Shown in pieces: positions 42,221-51,727 of a stretch of DNA of 64,000 bases; within the stretch, counting starts at the first letter, position 1; each line of letters starts with the position of its first letter. The stretch is from Allopusillimonas sp048270225 (GTDB lineage Bacteria > Pseudomonadota > Gammaproteobacteria > Burkholderiales > Burkholderiaceae_B). The stretch is taken from positions 124,001-188,000 of the forward strand of contig JBLWTG010000005.1 of NCBI GenBank assembly GCA_048270225.1, given 5' to 3'. The translations under genes and the position numbers were made by a program. The notes under the pieces are model-generated. The model saw nothing but the letters and a program-made list of their open reading frames with translations. It had not been told where the DNA came from and did no database searches.

Positions 42221-45200
42221 TCAGGCGAGGGCCCGCAGCACGTCACGCACGGCGTCGATGCGCGCCTTCACCTGCTGGCCTTGTTTGATGTCGACTTTGA
42301 GCTTGTCCTGTCCAGCCAGTTTCACGTCGCGCCGTTTCTGCACCAGCTCAATAATCCGCAATGGGTCGACATTGGGCTTGCTGCTGAACCCGATGGATGC
42401 CTGTGATTCGCTGGCATCTATCTTGACGATGCCCAGGGGCTCGGCCGCGATACGCAGGCGATGCGAGGCCAGCAGCGTCTGGGCAGCCTCGGGCGGCTTG
42501 CCGTAACGGTCTATGAGTTCTTCCTGGATCATGATGAGGTCGTCTTCGTTGCTTGCATGCGCCAGCTTCTTGTACAGGCCCAGGCGGGCGTGGACATCGG
42601 GACAGTAGTCAGCCGGCAGCAGGGCAGAGGCATGCAGATTGACCTCGCACAATGCCTCGAAGGGTGAGTCCAGATCCGGCTCTTCGCCCGATTTGAGCGC
42701 ACGCACGGCGGTATTGAGCATCTCGGAATACATGGAAAAGCCGATCTCATGGATATTGCCGGATTGCGATTCGCCCAGCACCTCGCCGGTGCCGCGTATT
42801 TCCAGATCGTGCATGGCCAGGAAGAAGCCCGCGCCCAGCTCTTCCATGGCCTGGATGGCCTCCAGCCGCTTCTTGGCGTTGGCGGTGATGGCGTCTTCGC
42901 CGGGTGTGAGCAGGTAGGCATAAGCCTGATGGTGCGAACGGCCCACGCGGCCGCGCAATTGATGCAGCTGCGCAAGGCCCAGGCGATCGGCCCGATGGAT
43001 CACGATGGTATTGGCCGTGGGTACGTCGATGCCGGTTTCGATGATGGTGGTGCACAGCAGCACATTGAAGCGCTGCTGGTAAAAGCCCTTCATGACTTCT
43101 TCGAGTTCGCGTTCGTGCATCTGGCCGTGGGCGACGGCGATGCGGGCTTCGGGCACGAGTTCTTCGAGCTTGGCCCGGCGGTTCTGTATGGTTTCCACCT
43201 CGTTGTGCAGGAAATACACCTGCCCGCCGCGCTTGAGTTCGCGCAGGACGGCTTCGCGTATGGTACTGCCGTCTTCCCGACGTACAAACGTTTTGATGGC
43301 AAGCCGTTTTTGCGGCGCGGTGGCGATCACGGAGAAGTCGCGTATGCCTTCGAGCGACATGCCCAACGTGCGCGGAATGGGCGTGGCGGTCAGGGTGAGG
43401 ATGTCGACTTCTGCCCGCAAGGCTTTGAGCGCTTCTTTCTGGCGCACGCCGAAGCGGTGCTCTTCATCGATGATGACCAGGCCCAGCTGTTTGAAGCGGA
43501 CATCCTTGGACAGTATCTTGTGCGTGCCGATGACAATGTCGACCTTGCCGGTGCTCAGGCCGTCTATCGTTGCGTTGACTTCTTTGCCGGAACGAAAGCG
43601 GGACATCTCGGCAACCTTGACAGGCCAGTCGGCAAAGCGGTCGGCGAAAGTCTGGGCATGCTGTTCGGCCAGCAGCGTGGTAGGGCACAGCAGCGCCACC
43701 TGCTTGCCATTCATGACAGCAAGAAAGGCGGCGCGCAGGGCGACCTCGGTCTTGCCGAAACCGACATCGCCGCAGACCAACCGGTCCATGGGACGACCCG
43801 AAGTCATGTCGCCCAGCACGGCTTCGATGGCTGCGCTTTGATCTGGGGTTTCTTCAAAGCCAAAACCCTCGGCAAAGGCCTGGTAGTCCGCCGGCGATAG
43901 CTTGAAGCGGTAGCCTTCGCGGGCAGCGCGCTGGGCATAGAGGGCTAGCAGCTCGGCTGCGGCGTCGCGTACCTGCTTGGCCGCCTTGCGGCGCGCACGG
44001 TCCCATTGTCCGGAGCCCAGTTGGTGCAGGGGGGCATGCTCGGGGTCTGAGCCGCTGTAGCGTGCGATGACATGCAGCTGCGCAACCGGGACATAGAGCG
44101 TGCTGCCGGTGGCGTATTCCAGGTGCAGGAATTCCATCGGGCCTTCGCCCAGGTCCATTTCGATCAGGCCCTGGTAACGGCCTATGCCGTGTTGGGCATG
44201 GACGACGGGATCGCCTTCGCGCAGCTCGGACAGATCGCGCACCATGGCTTCGACGTCGCTGCTGCGTTCCTGCGAACGTTTGCCGCGTCGGGTGGTGCGG
44301 GCCTGGGCCGGATAGAGGTCGTTTTCAGTGAGCAGGGTGAGCGCCTGCCCGACCAGCCCGAATCCGGTGGTGAGCGGGGCGACGACCAGTGCATAGCGGC
44401 TGTCCGAGGCGAGGAAATCCTGCAGGGTTTCAATGCCTGTGTCGGGTGACAGCCCGAATTCGGCCAGCATCTGCAGCAGGGTTTCGCGCCGGCCTGCCGT
44501 GTCGGCACAGAGTACGATACGATCCTGCTGGCGCTGCAGCGCTGCCCGCAGGCTGGCCACGGGGTCGTCAGCCCGGCGGATAATGGCGACATCGGGCGCG
44601 GCATGGAAATCAGGATGGGGCTGACCGGCGGTGAGCGCGAGACGGGAAAATGGCTTGAAGCCGCTGAACAATGCTTCTTCGTTCAGAAACAGGGTTTCGG
44701 GGGGCAGGATGGGGCGTTCTCGATCCGCCTTCAGGAATTGATAGCGGCTGTGGGTATCCTGGGCAAAGCGCTGTATGGCCTGGGTGATGTCGCCCAGTGT
44801 CACGGTAATGGCCTGTTCCGGCAGATAATCGAACAGCGTAGCGGTATGTTCAAAGAACAGCGGCAGGTAATACTCGATGCCTGCAAAGGCGATGCCGTTG
44901 CCGATATCCTTGTAGGGCAGGGCACGCGAAGGGTCGCCTTCGAAGGTTTCGCGAAACCGGGCGCGGAACTGGTTGCGGGCCGCTTCGTCCATCGGGAACT
45001 CGCGCCCAGGCAGCAATTGCACCGTTTTGACGGGGTACAGGCTGCGCTGAGTGTCGATGTCGAAGCTGCGGATGGATTCGATCTCGTTGTCGAACAGATC
45101 CAGCCGGTACGGCAGGACGGATCCCATGGGGAACAGGTCTATCAGCCCGCCGCGTATGCAGAATTCTCCGGGCGAGGTCACCTGAGTGACGTGCGCGTAG

Positions 45201-45679
45201 TTGGCCAGGGTCAATTGCCGGCGCAGCCCTTCTTCGTCCAGGGAATCGCCCTGCGTGAAGGAAAAAGTATAGGCAGCCATGAATTCAGGCGGCGCCAGGC
45301 GGTAGAGCGCCGTGGTGACTGGCACAATCAGGATATCTACACTATGCTGCATCAGGGCGTGCAGGGTGCGCAGGCGGTCCGATACCAGGTCCTGGTGGGG
45401 CGAAAAGCTGTCGTAGGGCAGGGTTTCCCAGTCCGGCAGCAGGCGCACGCGCAGGTCAGGCGCAAACAACAGGGTTTCTTCCGACAGACGCTGCGCGGCC
45501 AGCGGGTCGGCGCAGACGACGACCACGGTCTGGCTTGACGCCCGGGCGAGGTCCGCCAGCAGCCAGGCGTCGCCCGAACCGGGGGGCATGGGCTGCTGCA
45601 GCCGCTGACCGGGTTTCAGCGCGGCAAGCGTTTTGCCGGTGGAGGAAAGAGACAGAAGTGGGGGAGTTTCGATTGCCAT
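42221..45679 (-). CDS. mfd: Transcription-repair coupling factor Mfd
   Basis: 1152 residues from the ATG at 45679-45677 (MAIETPPLLSLSSTGKTLAA); a longer open frame continues across the divergent ispD promoter and gene and is not credible. Mfd removes RNA polymerase stalled at lesions and recruits UvrA. The order is a UvrB-like N-terminal module, the RNA polymerase interaction domain (VVHAQHGIGRYQGL), then RecG-like helicase motifs. Those are GDVGFGKTEVALRAAF (Walker A, about 640), LVIIDEEHRFGVRQKE (motif II) and LTATPIPRTLGMSLEGIRDF. The C-terminal inhibitory domain is last. Full length and intact. Confidence 0.97.
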   Translation of the reverse strand: MAIETPPLLSLSSTGKTLAALKPGQRLQQPMPPGSGDAWLLADLARASSQTVVVVCADPLAAQRLSEETLLFAPDLRVRLLPDWETLPYDSFSPHQDLVSDRLRTLHALMQHSVDILIVPVTTALYRLAPPEFMAAYTFSFTQGDSLDEEGLRRQLTLANYAHVTQVTSPGEFCIRGGLIDLFPMGSVLPYRLDLFDNEIESIRSFDIDTQRSLYPVKTVQLLPGREFPMDEAARNQFRARFRETFEGDPSRALPYKDIGNGIAFAGIEYYLPLFFEHTATLFDYLPEQAITVTLGDITQAIQRFAQDTHSRYQFLKADRERPILPPETLFLNEEALFSGFKPFSRLALTAGQPHPDFHAAPDVAIIRRADDPVASLRAALQRQQDRIVLCADTAGRRETLLQMLAEFGLSPDTGIETLQDFLASDSRYALVVAPLTTGFGLVGQALTLLTENDLYPAQARTTRRGKRSQERSSDVEAMVRDLSELREGDPVVHAQHGIGRYQGLIEMDLGEGPMEFLHLEYATGSTLYVPVAQLHVIARYSGSDPEHAPLHQLGSGQWDRARRKAAKQVRDAAAELLALYAQRAAREGYRFKLSPADYQAFAEGFGFEETPDQSAAIEAVLGDMTSGRPMDRLVCGDVGFGKTEVALRAAFLAVMNGKQVALLCPTTLLAEQHAQTFADRFADWPVKVAEMSRFRSGKEVNATIDGLSTGKVDIVIGTHKILSKDVRFKQLGLVIIDEEHRFGVRQKEALKALRAEVDILTLTATPIPRTLGMSLEGIRDFSVIATAPQKRLAIKTFVRREDGSTIREAVLRELKRGGQVYFLHNEVETIQNRRAKLEELVPEARIAVAHGQMHERELEEVMKGFYQQRFNVLLCTTIIETGIDVPTANTIVIHRADRLGLAQLHQLRGRVGRSHHQAYAYLLTPGEDAITANAKKRLEAIQAMEELGAGFFLAMHDLEIRGTGEVLGESQSGNIHEIGFSMYSEMLNTAVRALKSGEEPDLDSPFEALCEVNLHASALLPADYCPDVHARLGLYKKLAHASNEDDLIMIQEELIDRYGKPPEAAQTLLASHRLRIAAEPLGIVKIDASESQASIGFSSKPNVDPLRIIELVQKRRDVKLAGQDKLKVDIKQGQQVKARIDAVRDVLRALA

Positions 45680-45689
45680 GTAGCTAGGC

Positions 45690-45695
45690 ATTATA
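45690..45695 (-). promoter_or_regulatory. Candidate -10 box of mfd
   Basis: TATAAT on the minus strand lies 11 bp before the chosen mfd ATG, which would give a very short leader. It overlaps the alternative ATG at 45691, arguing against that start. No good -35 is visible. Confidence 0.3.
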
Positions 45696-45797
45696 AAATG
45701 TCTTTCTGACCAGAATACGTCAACGATACATCTGTACACCGCGTGGTGGGCTTTCGCCCGTGGCGGCCTGCTTCTTAACCGGATACCGCATAGCCAT

Positions 45798-46523
45798 ATG
45801 CCAGGAAAACTCATTGCAATCGTGCCTGCGGCGGGCATAGGCGCCAGGGCGCTGGGCAGCGGGCCCGATGGGGCCGCGCTGGCCGCCCGCGCCCTGCCCA
45901 AGCAGTATCGGCTGCTCAAGGGCGAGCCCATGCTCAGGCGTGCGGTTGAAGCCTTGCTGGCCGACCCGCGTGTCGCCCAGGTACGGGTGGCGGTGGCGGC
46001 GGGCGATATCTGGGCTGCGCCCGCCCTGTCGGGCCTGCCGCGTACGGTATGGCGGGCTTGTGGCGGGGCCACGCGGGCGGACACCGTGATGGCGGCGTTG
46101 CGCGATGCTGCGCTTGATCCGGATGACTGGGTAATGGTGCATGATGCGGCCCGGCCCGGCTTGCCGGCTGCGGCCCTGGGCCGCCTGATCGATTACTGTC
46201 TTGCGCAGGGTACGGGCGGTCTGCTGGCCCAGCCGGTGGCTGACACGGTCAAGCGTCAGACGGGCGATGACGGGGCCGGCCCGGTGCTGGTCGGGCAATC
46301 CGTGCCGCGCGATGGCCTGTGGCTGGCGCAGACGCCGCAGATGTTTCCCGCCGGGCGCTTGCTGCAGGCCCTGCAGGCGGCCGGCGCCGAGCGCGCCCAC
46401 ATTACCGATGAGGCGTCCGCGCTGGAGCGTGTGGGTTATGCGCCATGCCTGGTGCCCGGATCCGTGCGCAATTTCAAGGTGACATGGCCGGAGGATTTTG
46501 ATTTGATGGAGAAATGGCTGTGA
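45798..46523 (+). CDS. ispD: 2-C-methyl-D-erythritol 4-phosphate cytidylyltransferase
   Basis: 241 residues. It makes CDP-methylerythritol from MEP and CTP in the non-mevalonate isoprenoid pathway. IVPAAGIGARALG holds the nucleotide-binding G-x-G-x-R, ALPKQYRLLKGEPML the conserved PKQY lysine, and VMVHDAARPGLPAAALGRLI the metal site. About 12 extra residues lie after GIGARA. It overlaps ispF by ten bases. It is separated here from ftsB, which in E. coli is its upstream neighbour. Confidence 0.94.
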   Translation: MPGKLIAIVPAAGIGARALGSGPDGAALAARALPKQYRLLKGEPMLRRAVEALLADPRVAQVRVAVAAGDIWAAPALSGLPRTVWRACGGATRADTVMAALRDAALDPDDWVMVHDAARPGLPAAALGRLIDYCLAQGTGGLLAQPVADTVKRQTGDDGAGPVLVGQSVPRDGLWLAQTPQMFPAGRLLQALQAAGAERAHITDEASALERVGYAPCLVPGSVRNFKVTWPEDFDLMEKWL

Positions 46524-47008
46524 GCTTTCCCTTTCGCGTCGGCCAGGGGTTCGACGTTCATGCCCTGGTCGTGGGCAGGCCGCTGATTATCGGCGGCGTC
46601 ACGATTGAACACACTCATGGCCTGCAGGGGCACTCGGACGCGGATGTGCTGCTGCATGCGCTCACCGATGCCATTCTGGGCGCGGCCGGTCAGGGCGATA
46701 TAGGCCGGCATTTTCCCGATACCGATCCGGCCTACAAAGGCGCCGACAGCCGCAAGCTGTTGCGCGAGGCGTGGCGCAGGGTGGCGCAGGCCGGCTGGCA
46801 GATCGTCAATATCGACGCCACGGTACACGCCCAGGCGCCCAAAATCGGGCCGCATGCTGCGGCGATGGCCGCCAATATCGCCGCAGACCTGGGGCTGCAG
46901 GCCGGCGACATCAACATCAAGGCCAAGACCAACGAAAGTCTGGGCTATCTGGGCCGCAAGGAAGGCATCGCTGCAAATGTGGTGGTCCTGCTGGCGGCCG
47001 CTCAGTAA
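46514..47008 (+). CDS. ispF: 2-C-methyl-D-erythritol 2,4-cyclodiphosphate synthase
   Basis: 164 residues. It cyclises CDP-ME-phosphate to MEcPP, two steps after IspD. Metal ligands are in RVGQGFDVHAL and GHSDADVLLHALTDAILGAA; FPDTDPAYKGADS and KTNESLGYLGRKEGI are conserved. The start overlaps ispD by ten bases. Its stop overlaps the stop of the convergent dehydrogenase gene by seven bases. Confidence 0.97.
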   Translation: MAVSFPFRVGQGFDVHALVVGRPLIIGGVTIEHTHGLQGHSDADVLLHALTDAILGAAGQGDIGRHFPDTDPAYKGADSRKLLREAWRRVAQAGWQIVNIDATVHAQAPKIGPHAAAMAANIAADLGLQAGDINIKAKTNESLGYLGRKEGIAANVVVLLAAAQ

Positions 47009-48063
47009 TCTGAGTCCAGCGCCAGCTGTACCTTGACTGACCGGGACCGGTCGCTGGCGGCCTGGATGGCGTCCAGTGCCTGTTCCAGGGGATAGGTGGC
47101 CGTGATGATGGGCGAGACGTCCAGCAGGCCCTCGTCGATCAGTCTCACCGCTTCTTCATATTCGCGGTCAAAGCGATGCGATCCGCGCAGCGAGATTTCC
47201 TTGCCCACGATCAGATTGAGCGGCACGGGGACGTCGCCCGCCACGCCTACCTGGATGATGGCGCCGCAGGGACGCACAGCCATCGCGGCGCCATGCAGGG
47301 CGCTGGCCGAGGCCGAGCATTCGAACGCCAGGTCGAATCTCCCTTTGTCCGCGAAATACGCCTGCAGCCCGTCGGGTTGCTGGGCAATGTTGATGCCTTC
47401 GTGCGCACCCATGCGCAGGGCGACGGCAAGGGTGGCATCCTGCAGATCTGTGACGACGATATGGGCGGCGCCGGCTTCTCTGGCAGCCGCCACGCACAGC
47501 GATCCGATCGGGCCCGCGCCGGTGACCAGCACGTGTTTGCCTGCCAGGGGGCCCACGGCGGCGATGGCCTGTTCCCGCGCATGCAGGGCGACCGCCAGCG
47601 GTTCTGCACAGGCTGCTGCAGACAGTGGCGTGGTCGGACGCAGTGGCAGGCATTGGCTTGCCGGCGCCAGCATATACTCGCGAAATCCGCCCTGTTCGTG
47701 GGGCAGGCGCATGGCCGAGCCGCAAAAGCGCATCTCCAGGCAATGCCGGAACAGCGCCTGCCGGCAATAACGGCAGTGGCCGCAGGGCTGGCTAGGGTTC
47801 AGCGCGACCCGCGTTCCGGGTTGCACTGTCTGCACGCCGGGTCCCACCAGCGCGACGGTACCCGAGACTTCGTGGCCGAGAATGATGGGTTCGCGCACGC
47901 GTATGGGCCCGAAACCGCCGTCATGGTAATAGTGCAGGTCGGATCCGCAGATGCCGCCGGCGCCCATGCGCAGGAGCACCTCGCCGGGCCCGGGATCCGG
48001 TACGTCATCGGTGTCGATGCGGACATCGTGTTGGCCATACAGACGGCAGACGCGTGATTTCAT
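47002..48063 (-). CDS. Zinc-dependent polyol/aldonate dehydrogenase (L-idonate or L-gulonate 5-dehydrogenase-like)
   Basis: 353 residues from the ATG at 48063-48061 with AGGAG upstream; the longer frame reaches into dctM and is rejected. It is a medium-chain dehydrogenase. The catalytic zinc site has Cys39 (GGICGSDLHYYH) and His64-Glu65 (LGHEVSG); the structural zinc site has Cys94, 97, 100 and 108 (PCGHCRYCRQALFRHC). The Rossmann motif VTGAGPIGSLCVAAAREAGA binds NAD(P). The relatives I recall oxidise L-idonate or L-gulonate at C5. It ends a minus-strand operon with TRAP genes and lies in a cluster with UxuA and UxuB. L-gulonate to D-fructuronate conversion would feed UxuB directly and is the most economical reading. 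Confidence 0.85.
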   Translation of the reverse strand: MKSRVCRLYGQHDVRIDTDDVPDPGPGEVLLRMGAGGICGSDLHYYHDGGFGPIRVREPIILGHEVSGTVALVGPGVQTVQPGTRVALNPSQPCGHCRYCRQALFRHCLEMRFCGSAMRLPHEQGGFREYMLAPASQCLPLRPTTPLSAAACAEPLAVALHAREQAIAAVGPLAGKHVLVTGAGPIGSLCVAAAREAGAAHIVVTDLQDATLAVALRMGAHEGINIAQQPDGLQAYFADKGRFDLAFECSASASALHGAAMAVRPCGAIIQVGVAGDVPVPLNLIVGKEISLRGSHRFDREYEEAVRLIDEGLLDVSPIITATYPLEQALDAIQAASDRSRSVKVQLALDSDY

Positions 48064-48086
48064 GGTTTGGAACTCCTGGTTTGTGC

Positions 48087-49364
48087 CTAGTCCATCAATA
48101 CCGACGGGAGCCAGGTCGCCAGCGGCGGGACATAGGAAACCGCCAGCAGGATCAGGACATTGGTCAGGATGAAAGGCAGGATGGCGCGCACGACCGGCGC
48201 CAGAGGCAGTCGCGCGATATTTGCGCAAACAAACAGGCAGACGCCGACGGGCGGGGTGGTCAATCCTATCATCAGGTTGAGCACGGCGAAGGTTGCGAAA
48301 TGGAGTGGGTCGATGCCCACGCTCTGTGCCAGCGTCAGCAAGGGTACGAACAGAATGATGAGCGCGGCGATGGTTTCCATGAACATGCCCACGATCAGCA
48401 ACAGTACGTTGATCATGAGGATGATCAGGTATTTGTTGTCGGTGATGGCCAGCACTGCCGAGGCAATCGTCTGCGGGATGCGTTCGGACACGAGTATCCA
48501 GCCAAACACATTGGCGAATCCGACCAGGGCCAGGATGGCGGCCGAGGCGACGGCGCTGTCTATGATGATGCCGGGCACCTTGCGCAAGGGCAGGTCTCCA
48601 TAGATGAAGCGGCCGACAATGAGCGCATAGATGCAGGCCACAATGGCGGTTTCGGTTGGCGTTGCCAGTCCCGTCATCAGGCCGCCGACGATCAGTACCG
48701 TCATGAAGATGGCCCAGAAGGCGCCGGAGAATGCGCGTATCAGCTCGCGCCAGCCTTGCCAGGGCTGGCGAGGAAAGTCTCGCTTGACGGCGATGATATA
48801 GGTCGTGACCATCATGGCAAGGCCCATGAGGATGCCGGGCACGGCGCCCGCGAGGAACATTTTTCCGACAGAAATGCCCGAGAGCGCGCCGACGATAATC
48901 ATGGGTACGCTGGGCGGAATCATGGGGCCGACGGTGGACGATGCCGCCGTGACAGCGGCTGAAAAGTCAGCGGGATAGCCCGCTTTTTTCATGCCCGGAA
49001 TCAGCACGCCGCCCAGGGATGCGGCGTCGGCCACTGCCGTGCCCGAGATCCCGCCGAACAGCATGGAGCCTGCGACGTTGGTCAGGCCCAGGCCGCCACG
49101 CATCCAGCCTACCGTGGCATTGGCAAAACGAATGATGCGCTCGGTGATGCCGCCACTGTTCATGAGGTTGCCGGCCAGGATAAAGCCGGGTATGCACAGC
49201 AGCACATAGGCATCAATGCCGGCGTACATTTTTTGCGGCATGACCACGATGGGGATGCCTTGATAGAGCAGATAGGCCAGGGAGGAAATGCCCAGCGTGA
49301 TGGCGACCGGGACGCCAACGAGTAGGCCCGCGACGAATACGCCGAACAATACAGCGAGACTCAT
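48087..49364 (-). CDS. dctM: TRAP transporter large permease (DctM)
   Basis: 425 residues and about 12 membrane segments. Conserved parts include LLCIPGFILAGNLMNSGGIT, MLFGGISGTAVADAASLGGV and GPMIPPSVPMIIVGALSGIS. It forms the ion-coupled translocation unit with DctQ, whose gene overlaps it by four bases. The substrate is set by the DctP receptor encoded upstream in the same operon. Confidence 0.95.
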   Translation of the reverse strand: MSLAVLFGVFVAGLLVGVPVAITLGISSLAYLLYQGIPIVVMPQKMYAGIDAYVLLCIPGFILAGNLMNSGGITERIIRFANATVGWMRGGLGLTNVAGSMLFGGISGTAVADAASLGGVLIPGMKKAGYPADFSAAVTAASSTVGPMIPPSVPMIIVGALSGISVGKMFLAGAVPGILMGLAMMVTTYIIAVKRDFPRQPWQGWRELIRAFSGAFWAIFMTVLIVGGLMTGLATPTETAIVACIYALIVGRFIYGDLPLRKVPGIIIDSAVASAAILALVGFANVFGWILVSERIPQTIASAVLAITDNKYLIILMINVLLLIVGMFMETIAALIILFVPLLTLAQSVGIDPLHFATFAVLNLMIGLTTPPVGVCLFVCANIARLPLAPVVRAILPFILTNVLILLAVSYVPPLATWLPSVLMD

Positions 49365-49864
49365 GTTTCTTCACCATAAGGGTGCTCCGGCAGACCGTCG
49401 GAGGTGCCGGTCAGCATCCCGGCAATGCGCGCGAGCGAATAGACAAGAAGCGAGACCAGTGCGATCAGCATGGTGACATGCAGGAAATCCATGCGCCAGC
49501 CGAGCGCTGGGGAGTACTGCATGCTGCCTATCTCCATGAACTGCCAGGCCGGCTTGAGCAGCATGATGCACATCGCCGCAGTCAGGATGGAAGCAAGCAG
49601 GCGCAGGAACCAGGGTTTGCGCCCCGACAGGCTCTCACAGAACAGGTCGACGTTGACCAGATCGCCGGTGCGTAGGGAAGGACCCAGACCCAGGGCGGCA
49701 AGGTAAAGCAGGCCGAAACGCGTCAGCTCTTCGGTCCAGACGGGCGAGTCGAACAGGGCGTTGCGCCCCAGCAATTGAATGACCACGGCAACAATCATGC
49801 CGAAAAAGGACAGGCCGACGAGCGCCCGGCATATTTTGTCAACGTACTGCAGAACAGAGTTCAC
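49361..49864 (-). CDS. dctQ: TRAP transporter small permease (DctQ)
   Basis: 167 residues if the GTG at 49864-49862 is the start; this GTG has GAGGAAG five bases upstream. An ATG six codons earlier lies at that ribosome binding site itself and is less likely. Four membrane segments are visible, with the conserved VWTEELTRFGLLYLAALGLG. Its stop overlaps the dctM start (ATGA). A stem-loop separates it from dctP. Confidence 0.9.
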   Translation of the reverse strand: MNSVLQYVDKICRALVGLSFFGMIVAVVIQLLGRNALFDSPVWTEELTRFGLLYLAALGLGPSLRTGDLVNVDLFCESLSGRKPWFLRLLASILTAAMCIMLLKPAWQFMEIGSMQYSPALGWRMDFLHVTMLIALVSLLVYSLARIAGMLTGTSDGLPEHPYGEET

Positions 49865-49891
49865 GGAAGCTTCCTCATGCATGTCGCGAAG

Positions 49892-49920
49892 CCCTGCGGC
49901 AGAAGTCGCCTGCCACAGGG
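49892..49920 (-). promoter_or_regulatory. Stem-loop between dctP and dctQ
   Basis: On the minus-strand transcript CCCTGTGGCAG pairs with CTGCCGCAGGG (11 bp, one U-G) around a 7-nt loop, in the 69 bp between dctP and dctQ. There is no T-run. It could protect the upstream dctP message from 3' decay, so that receptor exceeds permease. Confidence 0.55.
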
Positions 49921-49933
49921 TGAGTCATGGCGC

Positions 49934-50917
49934 TCAGTGCTTGAATATATCCTGCACGTATTGCTTGACCTCGCCCGACACATTGGCCAGCACGGCGTCG
50001 CGCGCTTTTGCGGCGAAGGCATCGCGGTCGACATCCACGAAGGTCATGCCGGATTTTTTGAGATCGGCGGCGAGCTGATCTTCGTCTTTCAGAAAGAGCT
50101 CGCGTTCATACTTCTGGGCGCTTGCGGCAGCCTGCATGACAGCCTTTCTGTCTTCGTCCGACAGTTTCTGCCAGGTGATCTCGGAGATCGTCAGGTAGAT
50201 CCAGCTGCGCACGTGTTCGGTCTTGTTGACATACTTCTGCACCTCGTTCAGGTTTCCGGACTTGATCAGTGCCAGGGGATTTTCCTGGGCATCGATGGTG
50301 CCGTTCTGCAGCGAGGTGAATACTTCCGAGAAGGCCATGGGTGTAGGCTGGGCGCCAAGCGCTTTCCACACCGCCATGAACAGCGGCACGTTGGGCACGC
50401 GCAGCTTCAGGCCCTTGAGATCGTCGGGCGTATGAATTTCGCGGTTCGATGTCAGGTCGCGCGGACCGCGTGCAAAATATGCAATCGGCCGGATGCGGGC
50501 CTTTTCAAGAATCTGCGCTTCTATTTTCTTGCCGATTTCGCCGCTAGCGATGGTGTCCATGTGCTCAAGCGAATCATAGGCATACGGGATGGCCAGCAGC
50601 GAGGCCAAAGGAGCCCAGTTCTGCAGGCTTTCTCCAGTGATGGTCATGTCGACCGTACCGAGCTGCATGCCGTTGATGAGATCGATTTCCTTGCCCAGCG
50701 ATTCGTTCGGGAAAACCTGCACTTCGATGCGGCCATGTGTCAGGGCCTTGAGCTCTTCACCGAACTTGAGCGAGGCTTTGTGCCAGGTATTCTGTTCATT
50801 GGCCAGGTGGCCGAGCTTGAGTGTGATCTGCGCAGCGGCGGCGCTGTGTGCCATGGCCAGTCCGACCACGGTGGCGGCGAGCAGTCTGCTCATGTGTTGT
50901 AGGGGGTGTTTCATCAT
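49934..50917 (-). CDS. dctP: TRAP transporter solute receptor (DctP family)
   Basis: 327 residues with a signal peptide (MMKHPLQHMSRLLAATVVGL...AHSAAAAQ). The start may be either of two tandem ATGs; GAGGAGA lies upstream. The mature protein begins ITLKLGHLANEQNTWHKASL. The DctP signature region LKGLKLRVPNVPLFMAVWKA contains the conserved arginine that pairs with the ligand carboxylate. PMAFSEVFTSLQNGTIDAQE is the other family block. With UxuA/UxuB encoded next door, the ligand is probably a hexuronate or aldonate (glucuronate, mannonate or gulonate); this is inference. Confidence 0.93.
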   Translation of the reverse strand: MMKHPLQHMSRLLAATVVGLAMAHSAAAAQITLKLGHLANEQNTWHKASLKFGEELKALTHGRIEVQVFPNESLGKEIDLINGMQLGTVDMTITGESLQNWAPLASLLAIPYAYDSLEHMDTIASGEIGKKIEAQILEKARIRPIAYFARGPRDLTSNREIHTPDDLKGLKLRVPNVPLFMAVWKALGAQPTPMAFSEVFTSLQNGTIDAQENPLALIKSGNLNEVQKYVNKTEHVRSWIYLTISEITWQKLSDEDRKAVMQAAASAQKYERELFLKDEDQLAADLKKSGMTFVDVDRDAFAAKARDAVLANVSGEVKQYVQDIFKH

Positions 50918-50970
50918 GTCTCCTCTTGCGGGTTATCTGTTTTGGGGTGATGCTGGATGCAGGCTGCGGC

Positions 50971-51669
50971 TCAACGCTCCTGCGTATCGAACAATTCCGG
51001 GCGGGCCGCCGAAATGGCGGGCAGGTCTTGCAGTATTTCGCGCAGATGCGTGCGCATGGCCTGCTCCGCAATAGACTGGTCGCCGCGTGCGATGGCCTCG
51101 ACAATGCGGGTGTGTTGCGAGACGAGCTTGGGAACGGGCGTGTGCCCGAAACTCAGATAGCGAACCCTGTCCATCTGCGCCTTGATGCCTTCCACTACTT
51201 TCCAGGCATGCGCGATACCCGCAGCTTCCGCAAGCGTGCGATGAAACAGCTCGTCCAGCGCCAGAAAACTGTCCGGCCTGGCGGCGGCCGCATCCTGCTG
51301 ATGACGCAACTGGGCACGCAGTTCGACAATGACAGCGGGGTCGGCCAGTTCGGCAACACGCTTGACGACATCGGCTTCGATCGCTTCGCGGACAAAGCGG
51401 GCTTCGAGCACCGCAGCCGCCGATATCTTGCGCACCAGCGTGCCGCGCTGAGGGCGTACTTCGACCAGGCCTTCCTCGCTCAGCTTGATGAATGCCTCGC
51501 GCACGGGCTGGCGGCTGACGTCGAAATCACTGGCGCATTCGGATTCGGACAGACGGGTGCCGGGCAGCAATTGCGCCTGAATGATACGCAGCCGCAGCGC
51601 GCGGTAAATCTGCGGCCCCACGGGCAGGCCGTGCTCCAACAGAAAATCTGGCATTAATGCAACATTCAT
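50971..51669 (-). CDS. GntR/FadR-family regulator with FCD domain
   Basis: 232 residues from the ATG at 51669-51667 (MNVALMPDFLLEHGLPVGPQ), with AAGGGT upstream; a longer frame and a shorter start (MPDFLLE) are possible. The N-terminal winged helix contains LRIIQAQLLPGTRLSESECA and DFDVSRQPVREAFIKLSEEG. The C-terminal FCD ligand domain has the metal-binding Asp/His set, as in LDELFHRTLAEAAG and HTRIVEAIARGD. It is the first gene of the dctPQM operon and diverges from uxuAB, so it probably regulates both, as UxuR/ExuR do in enterobacteria. Confidence 0.9.
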   Translation of the reverse strand: MNVALMPDFLLEHGLPVGPQIYRALRLRIIQAQLLPGTRLSESECASDFDVSRQPVREAFIKLSEEGLVEVRPQRGTLVRKISAAAVLEARFVREAIEADVVKRVAELADPAVIVELRAQLRHQQDAAAARPDSFLALDELFHRTLAEAAGIAHAWKVVEGIKAQMDRVRYLSFGHTPVPKLVSQHTRIVEAIARGDQSIAEQAMRTHLREILQDLPAISAARPELFDTQER

Positions 51670-51727
51670 GCGTACCCTTGTGATGGTCTTTTTGGCCAGA
51701 CCGTGCCATGAACCACGAATTCGTACT

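Noticed and set aside
45680..46084. Extension of the mfd frame by 135 codons at its N-terminus
   Set aside because: It would cover the divergent promoter region and the start of ispD; Mfd from 45679 already has the normal length of 1152 residues.
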